A stretch of 64,000 bases of DNA from Chryseobacterium jejuense (GTDB taxonomy: Bacteria > Bacteroidota > Bacteroidia > Flavobacteriales > Weeksellaceae), in the NCBI RefSeq assembly GCF_017877355.1, contig NZ_JAGIPR010000008.1, positions 62,001 to 126,000 of the forward strand, read 5' to 3'. Shown one piece after another: positions 33,768 through 43,040 of the stretch (positions within the stretch are counted from its first letter, which is position 1; every line of letters begins with the position of its first letter). The notes under the pieces were generated by a model. The model did no database searches and had not been told where the DNA came from. It was given only the letters and a program-made list of their open reading frames with translations. The position numbers and the translations under genes were made by a program.

Positions 33768-34697
33768 TTAACCATGTGAGGCAACAATCTTATCTACAAT
33801 AAACTGCGCTAATTTTTCTTTACTCTGGTGCGTCCAGCCTGCAATATGCGGAGTTACCATTGCTTTTTCGGATTCTAATAGATATTTCAGGTCTTCATTC
33901 TCCGTTTCAAGATGTTCAAAAGAGGACTTTTCGTATTCCAATACATCGAGACAAGCTCCTTTTACTTTTCCGGATTTCAATGCTTCTACTAAACTTTTAG
34001 TTTCTACATTTTTCCCTCTTGCTGTATTCACAAAATAAAAGTCGTTTTTCATCTCAGAAATGAATTCTCCATCAATAAGATAATGGGTTTCAGAAGTTAG
34101 AGGAATATGCAGGCTCAATACTTCTGCAGACTTTTTCAGTTCATCCAATGTAACCTGAGTGGCACATTCATCAGAAAGGCTGGGAAGAATATCATGGAAG
34201 ATCACTTTACATCCAAAACCTGAAAGTCTTTTAGCTGTAGCTTTCCCCATATTTCCATAGCCTATCAAACCAACAGTTTTTCCCAGCAATTCATCACCCC
34301 TGTTTTCTTCACGCTTCCATATACCGTTCTTCACTTCCTGAGAAGCAATGAAAAGCCTGTTCATCAGCACCAACAGCATCCCAACAACATGTTCAGCTAC
34401 TGAATCTCTGTTTCCCTCCGGAGAATTGATTAATTGAATACCAAGTTTTTCAGCCACAGGAATATCAATATTTTCCATCCCCGCCCCTACCCTGGCTATA
34501 AACTTCAGGTTTTGTGCCTGTTCAAGAAAGTTTTTATCCAAGGGAATACGGCTTCTGATGATGATACCATCATAGTTGTTGATTTTATCACAAACCTCAT
34601 CATAAGTGGAAGTAAAATCTTCTTCCAAAATAAAGTTTTTAGCTAAAAGCTGCTCAGTGATAAGGGGATGATTTTTATCTAAAAGGAGAATTTTCAT
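33768..34697 (-). CDS. D-2-hydroxyacid dehydrogenase (SerA-like)
   Basis: A 309-residue NAD-dependent dehydrogenase. The Rossmann motif is GLIGYGNMGKA, followed by the catalytic arginine in VNTARGK, glutamate in DVLEYE and histidine in TPHIAGW. The length fits short phosphoglycerate dehydrogenases without an ACT regulatory domain. It could feed serine synthesis, but other 2-hydroxyacids are possible and no serB or serC is nearby. Confidence 0.88.
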   Translation of the reverse strand: MKILLLDKNHPLITEQLLAKNFILEEDFTSTYDEVCDKINNYDGIIIRSRIPLDKNFLEQAQNLKFIARVGAGMENIDIPVAEKLGIQLINSPEGNRDSVAEHVVGMLLVLMNRLFIASQEVKNGIWKREENRGDELLGKTVGLIGYGNMGKATAKRLSGFGCKVIFHDILPSLSDECATQVTLDELKKSAEVLSLHIPLTSETHYLIDGEFISEMKNDFYFVNTARGKNVETKSLVEALKSGKVKGACLDVLEYEKSSFEHLETENEDLKYLLESEKAMVTPHIAGWTHQSKEKLAQFIVDKIVASHG

Positions 34698-34801
34698 AGA
34701 TCGGGTTTAAACACAAATGACACGAATTGATTTCACAAATAACACCATTATCATTTTTCAGACAAAAGCAATTGTAATTTTACTAAACACATATAAAAAT
34801 A

Positions 34802-34841
34802 AAATGCTTTTAATTTGGGAGTTCCAGTATTAAAAGCATTT
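34802..34841. terminator. Bidirectional terminator upstream of the dehydrogenase
   Basis: AAATGCTTTTAAT at 34802-34814 is exactly complementary to ATTAAAAGCATTT at 34829-34841. It ends the thioesterase/HU-like operon. Confidence 0.75.
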
Positions 34842-34849
34842 CAAAGTTT

Positions 34850-35401
34850 TTATTTTTTATCCTTCTTAGAAGCTTGTGGCTCCTCTGGTTCCTGGAATAA
34901 TTTCTTAAGCTCTACAGATTCCAAAGGTTTCATTCTTCCGGAAAGAATTAATGAAAGTTCTTTTCTACGGAATGCAGCTGCATATCTTTCTTTTTCATCT
35001 TCTGTTTCCGGAACCATATCTGGGATTGGAATCGGACGGTTAAATTCATCTACTGCAACGAAGGTATAAATCCCTGAATTGGTATGAATTTTTTTCTGAT
35101 TAATCGGATCATCAGACCATACATCCACATAAACCTCCATAGAAGTTGAGAATGCTCTGGAGACTTTAGATTCTAGTACTACAACTCCTCCTTCAGGAAT
35201 CGGATGATTGAATGAAACGTGGTTTACAGAGGCTGTTACAACTCTTCTTTCACAGTGTCTTGCTGCAGAAATGGAAGCACATCTGTCCATTTTTGCTAAA
35301 AGTTCACCACCAAAAAGGTTTCTTAGAGAGTTTGTTTCGTTCGGAAGAACGATATTGGTCATAATAGTCAGAGATTCTGACGCTGTTTTTATTTTTGCCA
35401 T
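34850..35401 (-). CDS. Acyl-CoA thioesterase (hotdog fold)
   Basis: A 183-residue protein with the hotdog thioesterase pattern: NSLRNLFGGELLAKMDRCAS, then NHVSFNHPIPEGGVVVLESK and a C-terminal lysine-rich tail. It resembles YciA/BACH-type enzymes that hydrolyse acyl-CoA. Its start overlaps the upstream gene's stop by 13 bp, suggesting translational coupling. The substrate chain length cannot be read. Confidence 0.88.
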   Translation of the reverse strand: MAKIKTASESLTIMTNIVLPNETNSLRNLFGGELLAKMDRCASISAARHCERRVVTASVNHVSFNHPIPEGGVVVLESKVSRAFSTSMEVYVDVWSDDPINQKKIHTNSGIYTFVAVDEFNRPIPIPDMVPETEDEKERYAAAFRRKELSLILSGRMKPLESVELKKLFQEPEEPQASKKDKK

Positions 35402-36141
35402 TTATTCTTAGTGTTTTTTGGAGCAACCGGAACTGTTTTAATAGTTTTTCCGGAAGTTTTTACCAATGAATCTTTCTTCAGGGAATCTGAAACAGCTGTT
35501 TGAGGAGCATGTACCATTACTTTCACCGTGTCTTTTACAATTCGGTGGGTAGAAGTCTGTACAGACACTTTATTAAAGGATTTCTTTCCAAAGAGCAGTT
35601 CCTTTTGGGTAAATGCAAAGTATACAATACCGAGAATCGGAATAATCAACAGGAAGAACCAAAGAATGGTCTTCTTGAATTTATAATCTTTTTCACTGTT
35701 CTCTGAAGTGCTTACTTTTTCGCCATTATTAATATCGGAGAATCTGATCTCTTCTAATCCGAAAAAATCCGGACGTCCTGCCTCTACTCTTTTCCCTTTG
35801 AAATGAGTATGTCCTTCTTCAGTAAAGATCGTTCCCAGATTTTGAATTTCAAGAACCTGTTCTGCCTGAAGCTTTTTCTTCCAAAAATCAGTCTGTATCT
35901 TCAGATCACTTCTGGAAGCCTCTACAGACATCTGTTTTTCTTTAGCAATAAAAACGGTAAGGTCTTCAGCCTGTACTTCATAGTCAATTGTAAATTCAAT
36001 CTGACTTGCAGGAGGCAGGATACTTCCGTTTTCCGAATTGATAATTGCCTTAGAATTTTTCAGAGAAAACACCCCAAAGCCTGGAACTATGACAGTTCCA
36101 AATTGTTTTAAATATTCTAAAATGTATGCTGAAATATTCAT
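35389..36141 (-). CDS. HU-like (CCDC81-type) domain membrane protein
   Basis: A 250-residue protein. The first 120 residues resemble the two-unit HU-like CCDC81 domain of Bacteroidetes proteins (ISAYILEYLKQFGTVIVPGF, later LEIQNLGTIF). A membrane helix lies at about 157-177, followed by a basic C-terminal tail rich in lysine, threonine and proline. Related proteins usually end in a SPOR domain, which is not visible here. It probably bridges the cytoplasm and the envelope. The -7 element at 36149-36156 lies only 8 bp from the ATG. Confidence 0.75.
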   Translation of the reverse strand: MNISAYILEYLKQFGTVIVPGFGVFSLKNSKAIINSENGSILPPASQIEFTIDYEVQAEDLTVFIAKEKQMSVEASRSDLKIQTDFWKKKLQAEQVLEIQNLGTIFTEEGHTHFKGKRVEAGRPDFFGLEEIRFSDINNGEKVSTSENSEKDYKFKKTILWFFLLIIPILGIVYFAFTQKELLFGKKSFNKVSVQTSTHRIVKDTVKVMVHAPQTAVSDSLKKDSLVKTSGKTIKTVPVAPKNTKNKWQK

Positions 36142-36148
36142 TTGGTGG

Positions 36149-36156
36149 CAAATTTA
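36149..36156 (-). promoter_or_regulatory. -7 element of the HU-like gene
   Basis: TAAATTTG on the minus strand lies 7 bp before the ATG at 36141, so the transcript could be leaderless or nearly so. No TTG lies at the expected distance. Confidence 0.4.
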
Positions 36157-36194
36157 TAACTTTTTCATGACTTTTTGAAGATATTTAACGCATA

Positions 36195-36222
36195 TAAAAA
36201 AAGACTGCCAAAGCAGCCTTTT
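36195..36222 (-). terminator. Terminator of the TonB receptor gene
   Basis: On the minus strand AAGGCTGC pairs with GCAGTCTT across TTTG, followed by a T-run. Confidence 0.65.
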
Positions 36223-36321
36223 GAGTATTTCATATTAAAATAGGTTCACTGTTCATTATCCCTAATCTCTTTTAAGATAAATTGGCAATTCACTTATTTA
36301 CAGCCTTTACTTTCTTTCCAG

Positions 36322-38457
36322 CTATTGAATTTTCCAGCTGATCCCAAACATAAAGTTGGTTCCTGCTTGGGCAAAGTATAATGGACTGCCATCTTCATTA
36401 ACAGAGCCATTATTCACGTATTTTTTATTGAACAGATTATTCACCAATAGTTTTAAAGCAATATCATTGCGACCGATCTTGAACTGATACTGTGCATTAA
36501 AATCTGTCAGTAAGTAGTCTTTAAGCTCTAAATTTTTATCTTCCGTGTTATCCAGATACTGTTTTCCAACATATTGATTCATTAAAGCAAACTGGAAATT
36601 TTTATTTGGATTAAACCTTACTCCTACATTAGCAATCATATTTGGAGAAAACGAGATTTGAGTATTCCCAAGGCTTACCGGTGATGTCCCAACTTCTATA
36701 TTAAAATCCTGATTTCTGTTCTGGCTTACAGTCAGGTTTCCGGAAACTTCCCATTGTTTTGAAAGTTTTGCCAAAGCTCCAACCTCTACCCCACGTCTGT
36801 AACTTTTCCCTGAATTGGTTCTGATAAATGCTCCAACACTGTTAAGCTGACCATTCAGAACCAGTTGATTCACATAATACATGTAATAAACATTCGCCGT
36901 TAAAGATAAAAATCCAAACTGTTTCTCAAAACCAGCTTCAAAGTCATGAAGTTTTTCAGGCTTTACATCATTATTTGCCATGATATCTGCTCTGTTGGGT
37001 TCTCTTTGAGCATGTGCATAAGACAGGAATATTTTCCCGTCATTGATTTTATAATTCACACCCGCTTTTGGATTAAAGAACAGCCAGTTTTTGTCCAGAT
37101 CAGCACCATCATCATCTCCTGCCATGATGATCTTTGTATTGTAATTGATGCTTCTAAGCTGTAGATCACCAAAGAATTCAAAATTATCCATTCTGTATAA
37201 AGCCTTTGCAAACCCAGAGACTTCATTCTTTATTGAACGGTTTCTATAATATTCACTTTCATTGATCTGCGGATAGAATACACCGGTAACGTTTCCGTAA
37301 TGTTTTCCGTAGTACTGATTGGCAACAGCCCCAAAGTTTAAATCAAGATTTTCAAACTTACCATACAATGTAGAAACGATTCCGTAGAAATCATTATCCA
37401 ACCATTTCTTTCTGATAAAATCTGATTTGGTAATGGTTTGTCCGCCTTCAATAATGTCAGGGAGATGGTATTTCGAGAAAGAACTCGCCTGTTTATAGTT
37501 TTCGTAGTATCCTTTTCCTTTGGTGTAATGGAAAGTAGTTTCAAGGTTCCAACGGTCATTGAATTTTTGCTCCCAAAGCAACTGATAATGGTTCTGTCTG
37601 TAATTATCTGTTTCGTTATCATAGAACCCTACAATGTTTCCATTGGCATCCTTAATTTTACCCGAGCTGTTGAATCTTGGATTGGTCTCCCACATTTCTC
37701 TGCTGATCCCGTTCCATGCCTGATATGTCTTTTCTTTTCCACCAAAAGCCATTAAACGCAATTTGGTTTTCCCTTCTTCAAACAAGGCTGTAAAGTTGTA
37801 AGAATGCAAATCAGAAGAAGCTCTGTCTATGTATCCGTCAGAATGAATATTCGTATATCTCCCCATTACAGAAAGACGGTTTTTCCAGAATTTTCCGGAA
37901 CCTACCTCAGCTGAATATTTATAGGTATTAAAAGAACCATAGCTATCATCGGTTTTAAAGTAAAATTTCTCTTCCGGCTCTCTTGAAATCACATTGATGC
38001 TTGCTCCAAAGGCAGATACTCCATTATTGGAAGTCCCTACTCCTCTCTGAATAACAATCTGTGAAGCAGAACTTGTTAAATCCGGAACATTTACAAAAAA
38101 GGTACCCTGGCTTTCAGAATCATTATAAGGAACCCCGTTCATCATAACATTGATGGCTGTTCCGGAAACTCCACGAATTCTAAAACCTGTATATCCTACA
38201 CCATTTCCGGCATCTGAAGTGGAAATGATTGAAGTTTGATTTTTCAAGAGGACAGGAAGATCCTGTCCTAAATTTTTACCATCTAAATCTTTCTGAACAT
38301 TGATAATTTCCTTAGCAACAGGAAGTCTTTTCGTAAAGCTAACCGCTTCTATTTCTCTGACCTTCAGAGAATCCGTGTTTTGAGCCTGAATAAAGGCTAC
38401 AGAGCCTACAGTAAGCCCTAAAAAAAATAATCCTTTCATTCTATAAATCTTTAACAT
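36322..38457 (-). CDS. TonB-dependent outer membrane receptor, TPP-riboswitch controlled
   Basis: A 711-residue receptor with a signal peptide (cleavage near FIQAQ). A plug domain spans about 35-165 (TGFRIRGVSGTAINVMMNGV, NNGVSAFGASINVISRE), followed by a 22-strand-type barrel that ends in an aromatic-rich segment closing with SWKIQ. A TPP riboswitch lies 61 nt upstream, so it is probably the outer-membrane importer for thiamine or a precursor. M7 is an alternative start. A terminator follows. Confidence 0.88.
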   Translation of the reverse strand: MLKIYRMKGLFFLGLTVGSVAFIQAQNTDSLKVREIEAVSFTKRLPVAKEIINVQKDLDGKNLGQDLPVLLKNQTSIISTSDAGNGVGYTGFRIRGVSGTAINVMMNGVPYNDSESQGTFFVNVPDLTSSASQIVIQRGVGTSNNGVSAFGASINVISREPEEKFYFKTDDSYGSFNTYKYSAEVGSGKFWKNRLSVMGRYTNIHSDGYIDRASSDLHSYNFTALFEEGKTKLRLMAFGGKEKTYQAWNGISREMWETNPRFNSSGKIKDANGNIVGFYDNETDNYRQNHYQLLWEQKFNDRWNLETTFHYTKGKGYYENYKQASSFSKYHLPDIIEGGQTITKSDFIRKKWLDNDFYGIVSTLYGKFENLDLNFGAVANQYYGKHYGNVTGVFYPQINESEYYRNRSIKNEVSGFAKALYRMDNFEFFGDLQLRSINYNTKIIMAGDDDGADLDKNWLFFNPKAGVNYKINDGKIFLSYAHAQREPNRADIMANNDVKPEKLHDFEAGFEKQFGFLSLTANVYYMYYVNQLVLNGQLNSVGAFIRTNSGKSYRRGVEVGALAKLSKQWEVSGNLTVSQNRNQDFNIEVGTSPVSLGNTQISFSPNMIANVGVRFNPNKNFQFALMNQYVGKQYLDNTEDKNLELKDYLLTDFNAQYQFKIGRNDIALKLLVNNLFNKKYVNNGSVNEDGSPLYFAQAGTNFMFGISWKIQ

Positions 38458-38518
38458 TTAATGAATAAAAGGGGATCGATAAGATATTATACAAATTCAA
38501 CCCTCTGTAGAGTTGATG

Positions 38519-38583
38519 TCCCTAAACAGCATTACCTGTTCCAGGTTCGGTGGGTATAATCTCAGCCTATTAAAGCACCCCTT
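38519..38583 (-). promoter_or_regulatory. TPP riboswitch (THI element) before the TonB receptor
   Basis: On the minus strand the conserved order is seen: GGGGTGC, GGCTGAGA, TACCC, GAACCTGG, CAGGTAATGCTG and AGGGA. This is the thiamine-pyrophosphate aptamer layout. When TPP binds, expression of the receptor should fall. Confidence 0.92.
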
Positions 38584-38678
38584 TATTTCAGCTGCAAAAT
38601 TACGAAAAATATATGAGATGAAGTGATGTACGAAATGTGAAATATAAAATGTAAAATAAATCAGATTACGGTATTCCT

Positions 38679-38776
38679 TGTCATTCCGACGAAGGAGGAA
38701 TCTCTATTATAAATGAGATTCTTCATTTCACTTCTGAGCTACGTTCGCAGACCTTCAGTCTGTATTCAGAATGACA
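38679..38776. repeat. Second copy of the TGTCATTC palindromic repeat
   Basis: TGTCATTCCGA at 38679-38689 faces TCAGAATGACA at 38766-38776, with one mismatch. A GGAATCTC/GAGATTC inner arm is present. This copy has extra sequence in its right half compared with 20556-20630. The rest of the spacer 38584-38883 shows no gene. Confidence 0.7.
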
Positions 38777-38883
38777 GAACAGAATAAACAACTTGTTAAG
38801 ATTAATACAAAGTTGTTGATGACTCAATAGGAGTTATAAAACCTTCATGAGTAATGAGCAATCATCAATCATCACTTATAATT

Positions 38884-39666
38884 TTAGTATGTCTTATTAT
38901 TCGCGTCAATATAATAATAGTTTTTCCCATCTTTGGTCACTTCAAACATTTTTCCAAGCTTCCAGCTGAAGTTTCTTTTAATATTTGAATATTCAAAAGG
39001 AATAATAACTTTATTATTGACATCAATAACCCCAAATTTATCGTTGTTTGAAGCAACTATCATCGGATCAGCAACATCATCACCTTCCATAATGTAGAGA
39101 TACTGATATTGCGGGTAGATCTGGTATTGACGATAATCTGCAGCGTTGACGAATTTTGATTTTTCGATGATTCCGTAGAAACCATTTAAAACATAAGCCT
39201 GAAAAAGCTGTTGTTTATATTCTTCAAACTTACATTTTCCAAGATCGGAATCTTTAAACTGATATACTCTTTTCCCTGAATGGTCTACACGGTAAGAAAT
39301 CATGTTCTTTTCTACTGTTGCATAATTTTTTGTCCCATATTTTCTCACTTTTTCATTCGGAGAATTAAGAAGGTTACAATCTTCATAGAAGAATACGGCA
39401 ATATGATACTCCGGCTGAATAATGTATTTTCCGTTTTGATTGACATACCCGAAACTATCTCCTTTCTTTTTGGGAATCAGAAGTGGGAGATCTTTGTTGA
39501 CCACTACCAGATCCGGATTATGCCTGACTACGGCATTTCTCTCTTTTTTCACGGTAGTTTTCGTAACATTTTTAATCACAGGTTTCTTCACAGATTTGGT
39601 CTGAGAGAAAACAGAAATCGAAATAAAAACGCACAAAACATTCAGGATATTTTTCATATTCATCAT
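38884..39666 (-). CDS. Secreted WG-repeat protein
   Basis: A 260-residue protein with a signal peptide (cleavage near VFSQ, residue 22). Two WG-type repeats are visible: FGYVNQNGKYIIQPEYHIA near 72-90 and KFGVIDVNNKVIIPFEYSN near the C-terminus. Such repeats form beta-structures of uncertain binding role. The gene stands alone on the minus strand and is divergent from acnB. Confidence 0.82.
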   Translation of the reverse strand: MMNMKNILNVLCVFISISVFSQTKSVKKPVIKNVTKTTVKKERNAVVRHNPDLVVVNKDLPLLIPKKKGDSFGYVNQNGKYIIQPEYHIAVFFYEDCNLLNSPNEKVRKYGTKNYATVEKNMISYRVDHSGKRVYQFKDSDLGKCKFEEYKQQLFQAYVLNGFYGIIEKSKFVNAADYRQYQIYPQYQYLYIMEGDDVADPMIVASNNDKFGVIDVNNKVIIPFEYSNIKRNFSWKLGKMFEVTKDGKNYYYIDANNKTY

Positions 39667-39760
39667 TTGTCTGCAATATTACGGCCAAAAATAGAAAATA
39701 TCAAATTCATATTTATAAAGAATCTAAATAATTTCATTCTCATAAAATCGTAAAATTTCG

Positions 39761-39768
39761 TAATTTTG
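39761..39768 (+). promoter_or_regulatory. -7 element of acnB
   Basis: TAATTTTG matches TAnnTTTG. Transcription would begin near 39775, giving a leader of about 170 nt before the acnB ATG at 39948. Confidence 0.5.
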
Positions 39769-39823
39769 GGGAACATTTTGAATTGTTTAATAATTTAAAA
39801 AACTTTTTAAAAAAACGTAGATT

Positions 39824-39951
39824 ATGCTGACCTTCTTTGGTTAATGTTGCATCACATGCGAGATCTCAAAATGTCATTAACTGTATTATACAGACCAGTA
39901 AAGAAGCAGCGAAATACTCTACCTTTAATATTGAAAGACCTTCTATTATGA
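39824..39951 (+). other. Chain of two overlapping short upstream frames in the acnB leader
   Basis: ATG at 39824 opens a six-codon frame (MLTFFG) whose TAA overlaps the next ATG at 39844 (TAATG). That opens a 35-codon frame ending at 39951 and overlapping the acnB ATG as ATGA. Both junctions are the kind used in translational coupling. In AT-rich DNA this could be chance. Confidence 0.3.
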
Positions 39952-42731
39952 ATATTTATAAGGATTACATCAAAGAGATTGAAGAAAGAAAAAACCAGGG
40001 GCTTCATCCAAAGCCAATTGATGGTGCTGAATTACTAAGCGAAATCATCGCACAAATCAAAGATTCAGATAATGCAGATCGAACGGACTCTCTTAAATTT
40101 TTCATCTACAACACCCTACCGGGAACTACAAGTGCAGCTGCTGTAAAAGCTAAATTTTTAAAAGAGATCATTCTGGGTGAATCCGTAGTAGAAGAAATCT
40201 CTCAGACTTTTGCTTTCGAATTATTATCTCACATGAAAGGAGGTAAATCCATCGAAGTATTATTAGACCTAGCTTTAGGTAACGATGCTGCGATTGCTCA
40301 ACAAGCTGCAGACGTTCTTAAAACTCAGGTTTTTCTTTATGAAGCGGACACTAACCGTTTAAAAGAGGCATACAACAGCGGAAATGCAATTGCTAAAGAA
40401 ATTTTAGAAAGTTATGCACAAGCTGAATTCTTCACTAAGCTACCTGAAGTGGCTGAAGAAATCAAAGTAGTTACTTATATCGCTGGTGAAGGAGACATCT
40501 CTACCGATTTACTTTCTCCGGGTAACCAGGCACACTCAAGATCAGACCGTGAACTTCACGGTAAATGTATGATTACTCCTGAAGCTCAGGAAGAAATCAA
40601 AGCATTACAGGCACAACATCCTGATGCAAGCGTTATGCTTATCGCCGAAAAAGGAACAATGGGTGTAGGTTCATCCAGAATGTCAGGAGTAAACAATGTG
40701 GCTTTATGGACTGGTAAACAAGCCAGCCCTTATGTACCATTCGTAAATATCGCTCCAATCGTAGGAGGAACAAACGGTATTTCTCCAATCTTCCTTACTA
40801 CAGTTGATGTTACCGGAGGTATTGGTGTTGACCTTAAGAATTGGGTGAAGAAAGTAGACGAAAACGGAAACCCTATTCGTAACGAAAATGGTGATATTGT
40901 TCTTGAAGAAGCTTATTCAGTAGCTACAGGAACTGTTTTAACTATTAATACAAAAGAAAAGAAATTATATAACGGAGATCAGGAACTTATTGACCTTGCG
41001 AAGTCTTTCACGCCACAAAAGATGGAATTCATCAAGGCTGGAGGATCTTATGCAATCGTATTCGGTAAGAAATTACAAACATTTGCTGCTCAGGTTTTAG
41101 GTGTTGAGGCTCCGGTTGTTTTTGCTCCATCAAAAGAAATTTCTCACGAAGGACAAGGTCTTACGGCAGTTGAAAAAATCTTCAACAGAAATGCTGTAGG
41201 AACTACACCAGGAAAAGTATTACATGCTGGTTCTGATGTTCGTGTACAGGTAAACATCGTTGGATCTCAGGATACGACAGGTCTTATGACTTCTCAGGAG
41301 CTTGAATCAATGGCTGCTACTGTAATTTCTCCAGTTGTTGACGGGGCTTACCAATCAGGTTGTCACACCGCTTCAGTTTGGGATAAAAAAGCTCAGGCTA
41401 ACATTCCTAAGCTAATGAAATTCATGAATGATTTCGGATTAATCACAGCTCGTGACCCGAAAGGTGAATACCACTCTATGACTGACGTTATTCACAAAGT
41501 TCTTAACGATATCACTGTAGACGAGTGGGCGATCATCATTGGAGGTGACTCTCATACAAGAATGTCTAAAGGAGTTGCTTTCGGAGCTGACTCAGGAACT
41601 GTTGCTCTTGCATTAGCTACTGGTGAAGCATCCATGCCAATTCCTGAATCAGTAAAAGTAACTTTTAAAGGTGAAATGAAGCCTCACATGGATTTCCGTG
41701 ATGTGGTACATGCTACTCAGGCTCAGATGTTAAAGCAATTCGGTGGAGAAAACGTATTCCAGGGAAGAATCATTGAGGTTCACATCGGAACACTTCCTGC
41801 TGACCAGGCATTCACATTTACAGACTGGACTGCTGAAATGAAGGCAAAAGCGTCTATCAACATTTCTGAAGACAATACCCTAATCGAATCATTGGAAATT
41901 GCTAAGGGCAGAATCCAGATTATGATTGACAAAGGAATGGATAACCATAACAAAGTTCTTCAGGGATTAATTGACAAAGCTAATAAGAGAATTGAAGAGA
42001 TCAGATCAGGTGAAAAACCAGCTCTTACTCCAGATTCAAACGCTAAATATTACGCTGAAGTTGTTGTAGATCTTGATGTAATCGTAGAACCTATGATTGC
42101 TGATCCGGATGTAAACAATGACGATGTTTCTAAGAGATATACTCATGATACCATCAGAGATCTTTCTTACTATGGTGGTGAGAAAAAAGTAGATCTTGGT
42201 TTCGTTGGATCTTGTATGGTTCACAAAGGAGATCTTAAGATCGTTTCTCAGATGTTGAGAAACCTAGAGAAACAAAAAGGTAAAGTAGAATTCAATGCTC
42301 CACTGGTAGTAGCAGCTCCTACTTACAACATCATTGATGAGTTAAAAGCTGAAGGCGACTGGGAATTATTAGAGAAATATTCAGGTTTTGAATTTAATGA
42401 CAATGCTCCAAAAGGTGAAGCTCGTACAGAATATGAAAATGTAATGTACCTTGAGCGTCCTGGATGTAACCTTTGTATGGGTAATCAGGAAAAAGCAGCT
42501 AAAGGAGATACCGTATTGGCTACTTCAACACGTCTATTCCAAGGAAGAGTGGTAGAAGATTCTGAACGTAAAAAAGGAGAATCTTTATTGGCTTCAACTC
42601 CGGTTGTTGTTCTTTCTGCCATCATCGGAAGAATTCCAAGTATTGAAGAATATAAAGCAGCTGTTGAAGGTATTGACCTTACTACTTTTGTCCCTTCTAT
42701 TAAGGAATTAACAAGTACAAGTGCTCACTAA
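39948..42731 (+). CDS. acnB: Bifunctional aconitase B / 2-methylisocitrate dehydratase
   Basis: A 927-residue AcnB-type hydratase with an N-terminal HEAT-like domain followed by the aconitase core. The [4Fe-4S] ligand region is SGCHTASVWD and, near the C-terminus, ERPGCNLCMGNQ. I start at ATG 39948 (MNIYKDYIKEIEERKN), which matches the AcnB N-terminus; a 37-codon longer frame begins at a TTG and is not family-like. It interconverts citrate and isocitrate and can dehydrate 2-methylisocitrate. A terminator separates it from the second aconitase. Confidence 0.95.
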   Translation: MNIYKDYIKEIEERKNQGLHPKPIDGAELLSEIIAQIKDSDNADRTDSLKFFIYNTLPGTTSAAAVKAKFLKEIILGESVVEEISQTFAFELLSHMKGGKSIEVLLDLALGNDAAIAQQAADVLKTQVFLYEADTNRLKEAYNSGNAIAKEILESYAQAEFFTKLPEVAEEIKVVTYIAGEGDISTDLLSPGNQAHSRSDRELHGKCMITPEAQEEIKALQAQHPDASVMLIAEKGTMGVGSSRMSGVNNVALWTGKQASPYVPFVNIAPIVGGTNGISPIFLTTVDVTGGIGVDLKNWVKKVDENGNPIRNENGDIVLEEAYSVATGTVLTINTKEKKLYNGDQELIDLAKSFTPQKMEFIKAGGSYAIVFGKKLQTFAAQVLGVEAPVVFAPSKEISHEGQGLTAVEKIFNRNAVGTTPGKVLHAGSDVRVQVNIVGSQDTTGLMTSQELESMAATVISPVVDGAYQSGCHTASVWDKKAQANIPKLMKFMNDFGLITARDPKGEYHSMTDVIHKVLNDITVDEWAIIIGGDSHTRMSKGVAFGADSGTVALALATGEASMPIPESVKVTFKGEMKPHMDFRDVVHATQAQMLKQFGGENVFQGRIIEVHIGTLPADQAFTFTDWTAEMKAKASINISEDNTLIESLEIAKGRIQIMIDKGMDNHNKVLQGLIDKANKRIEEIRSGEKPALTPDSNAKYYAEVVVDLDVIVEPMIADPDVNNDDVSKRYTHDTIRDLSYYGGEKKVDLGFVGSCMVHKGDLKIVSQMLRNLEKQKGKVEFNAPLVVAAPTYNIIDELKAEGDWELLEKYSGFEFNDNAPKGEARTEYENVMYLERPGCNLCMGNQEKAAKGDTVLATSTRLFQGRVVEDSERKKGESLLASTPVVVLSAIIGRIPSIEEYKAAVEGIDLTTFVPSIKELTSTSAH

Positions 42732-42775
42732 CAGCATTAGCCAATAAGTCGCAAGACTATTGAAAATCATATCAG

Positions 42776-42818
42776 TGGAAGATTTTAGTCCTTTTGGATC
42801 TAAAATCTTCCATTTTTT
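42776..42818 (+). terminator. Terminator of acnB
   Basis: TGGAAGATTTTAG at 42776-42788 is exactly complementary to CTAAAATCTTCCA at 42800-42812 and is followed by a T-run. The remaining AT-rich part of the 309-bp spacer to 43040 shows no feature. Confidence 0.88.
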
Positions 42819-43040
42819 GTTTAGAATCGTTCTATTTTAACTTAAATACGATTTTTTTCTGAGAAAACCGGGAAAATAGAATCTATTTTTTCTTAAATTG
42901 AAAGTTATAAAATCTTTTGATTTTAGAATCAAAACTACCCTATTTATGGATTATAGGAACATTTTTTGATGTATAAAAAACGATTTTTCTCTTTCAAAAT
43001 ATAAGAGAAAGAAACATTAACGAACAAAACTAAATACGAT

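Noticed and set aside
33653..33802. Plus-strand 49-codon frame with a hydrophobic middle
   Set aside because: It runs through a terminator hairpin and into the end of the hydroxyacid dehydrogenase gene on the other strand. The AT-rich content explains it.
39280..39753. Plus-strand frame of 157 codons before acnB
   Set aside because: It is antisense to the WG-repeat gene and runs into its promoter region; no domain is visible.
39837..39947. N-terminal extension of aconitase B from a TTG codon
   Set aside because: The ATG at 39948 gives the normal AcnB start, and the added 37 residues are not family-like.
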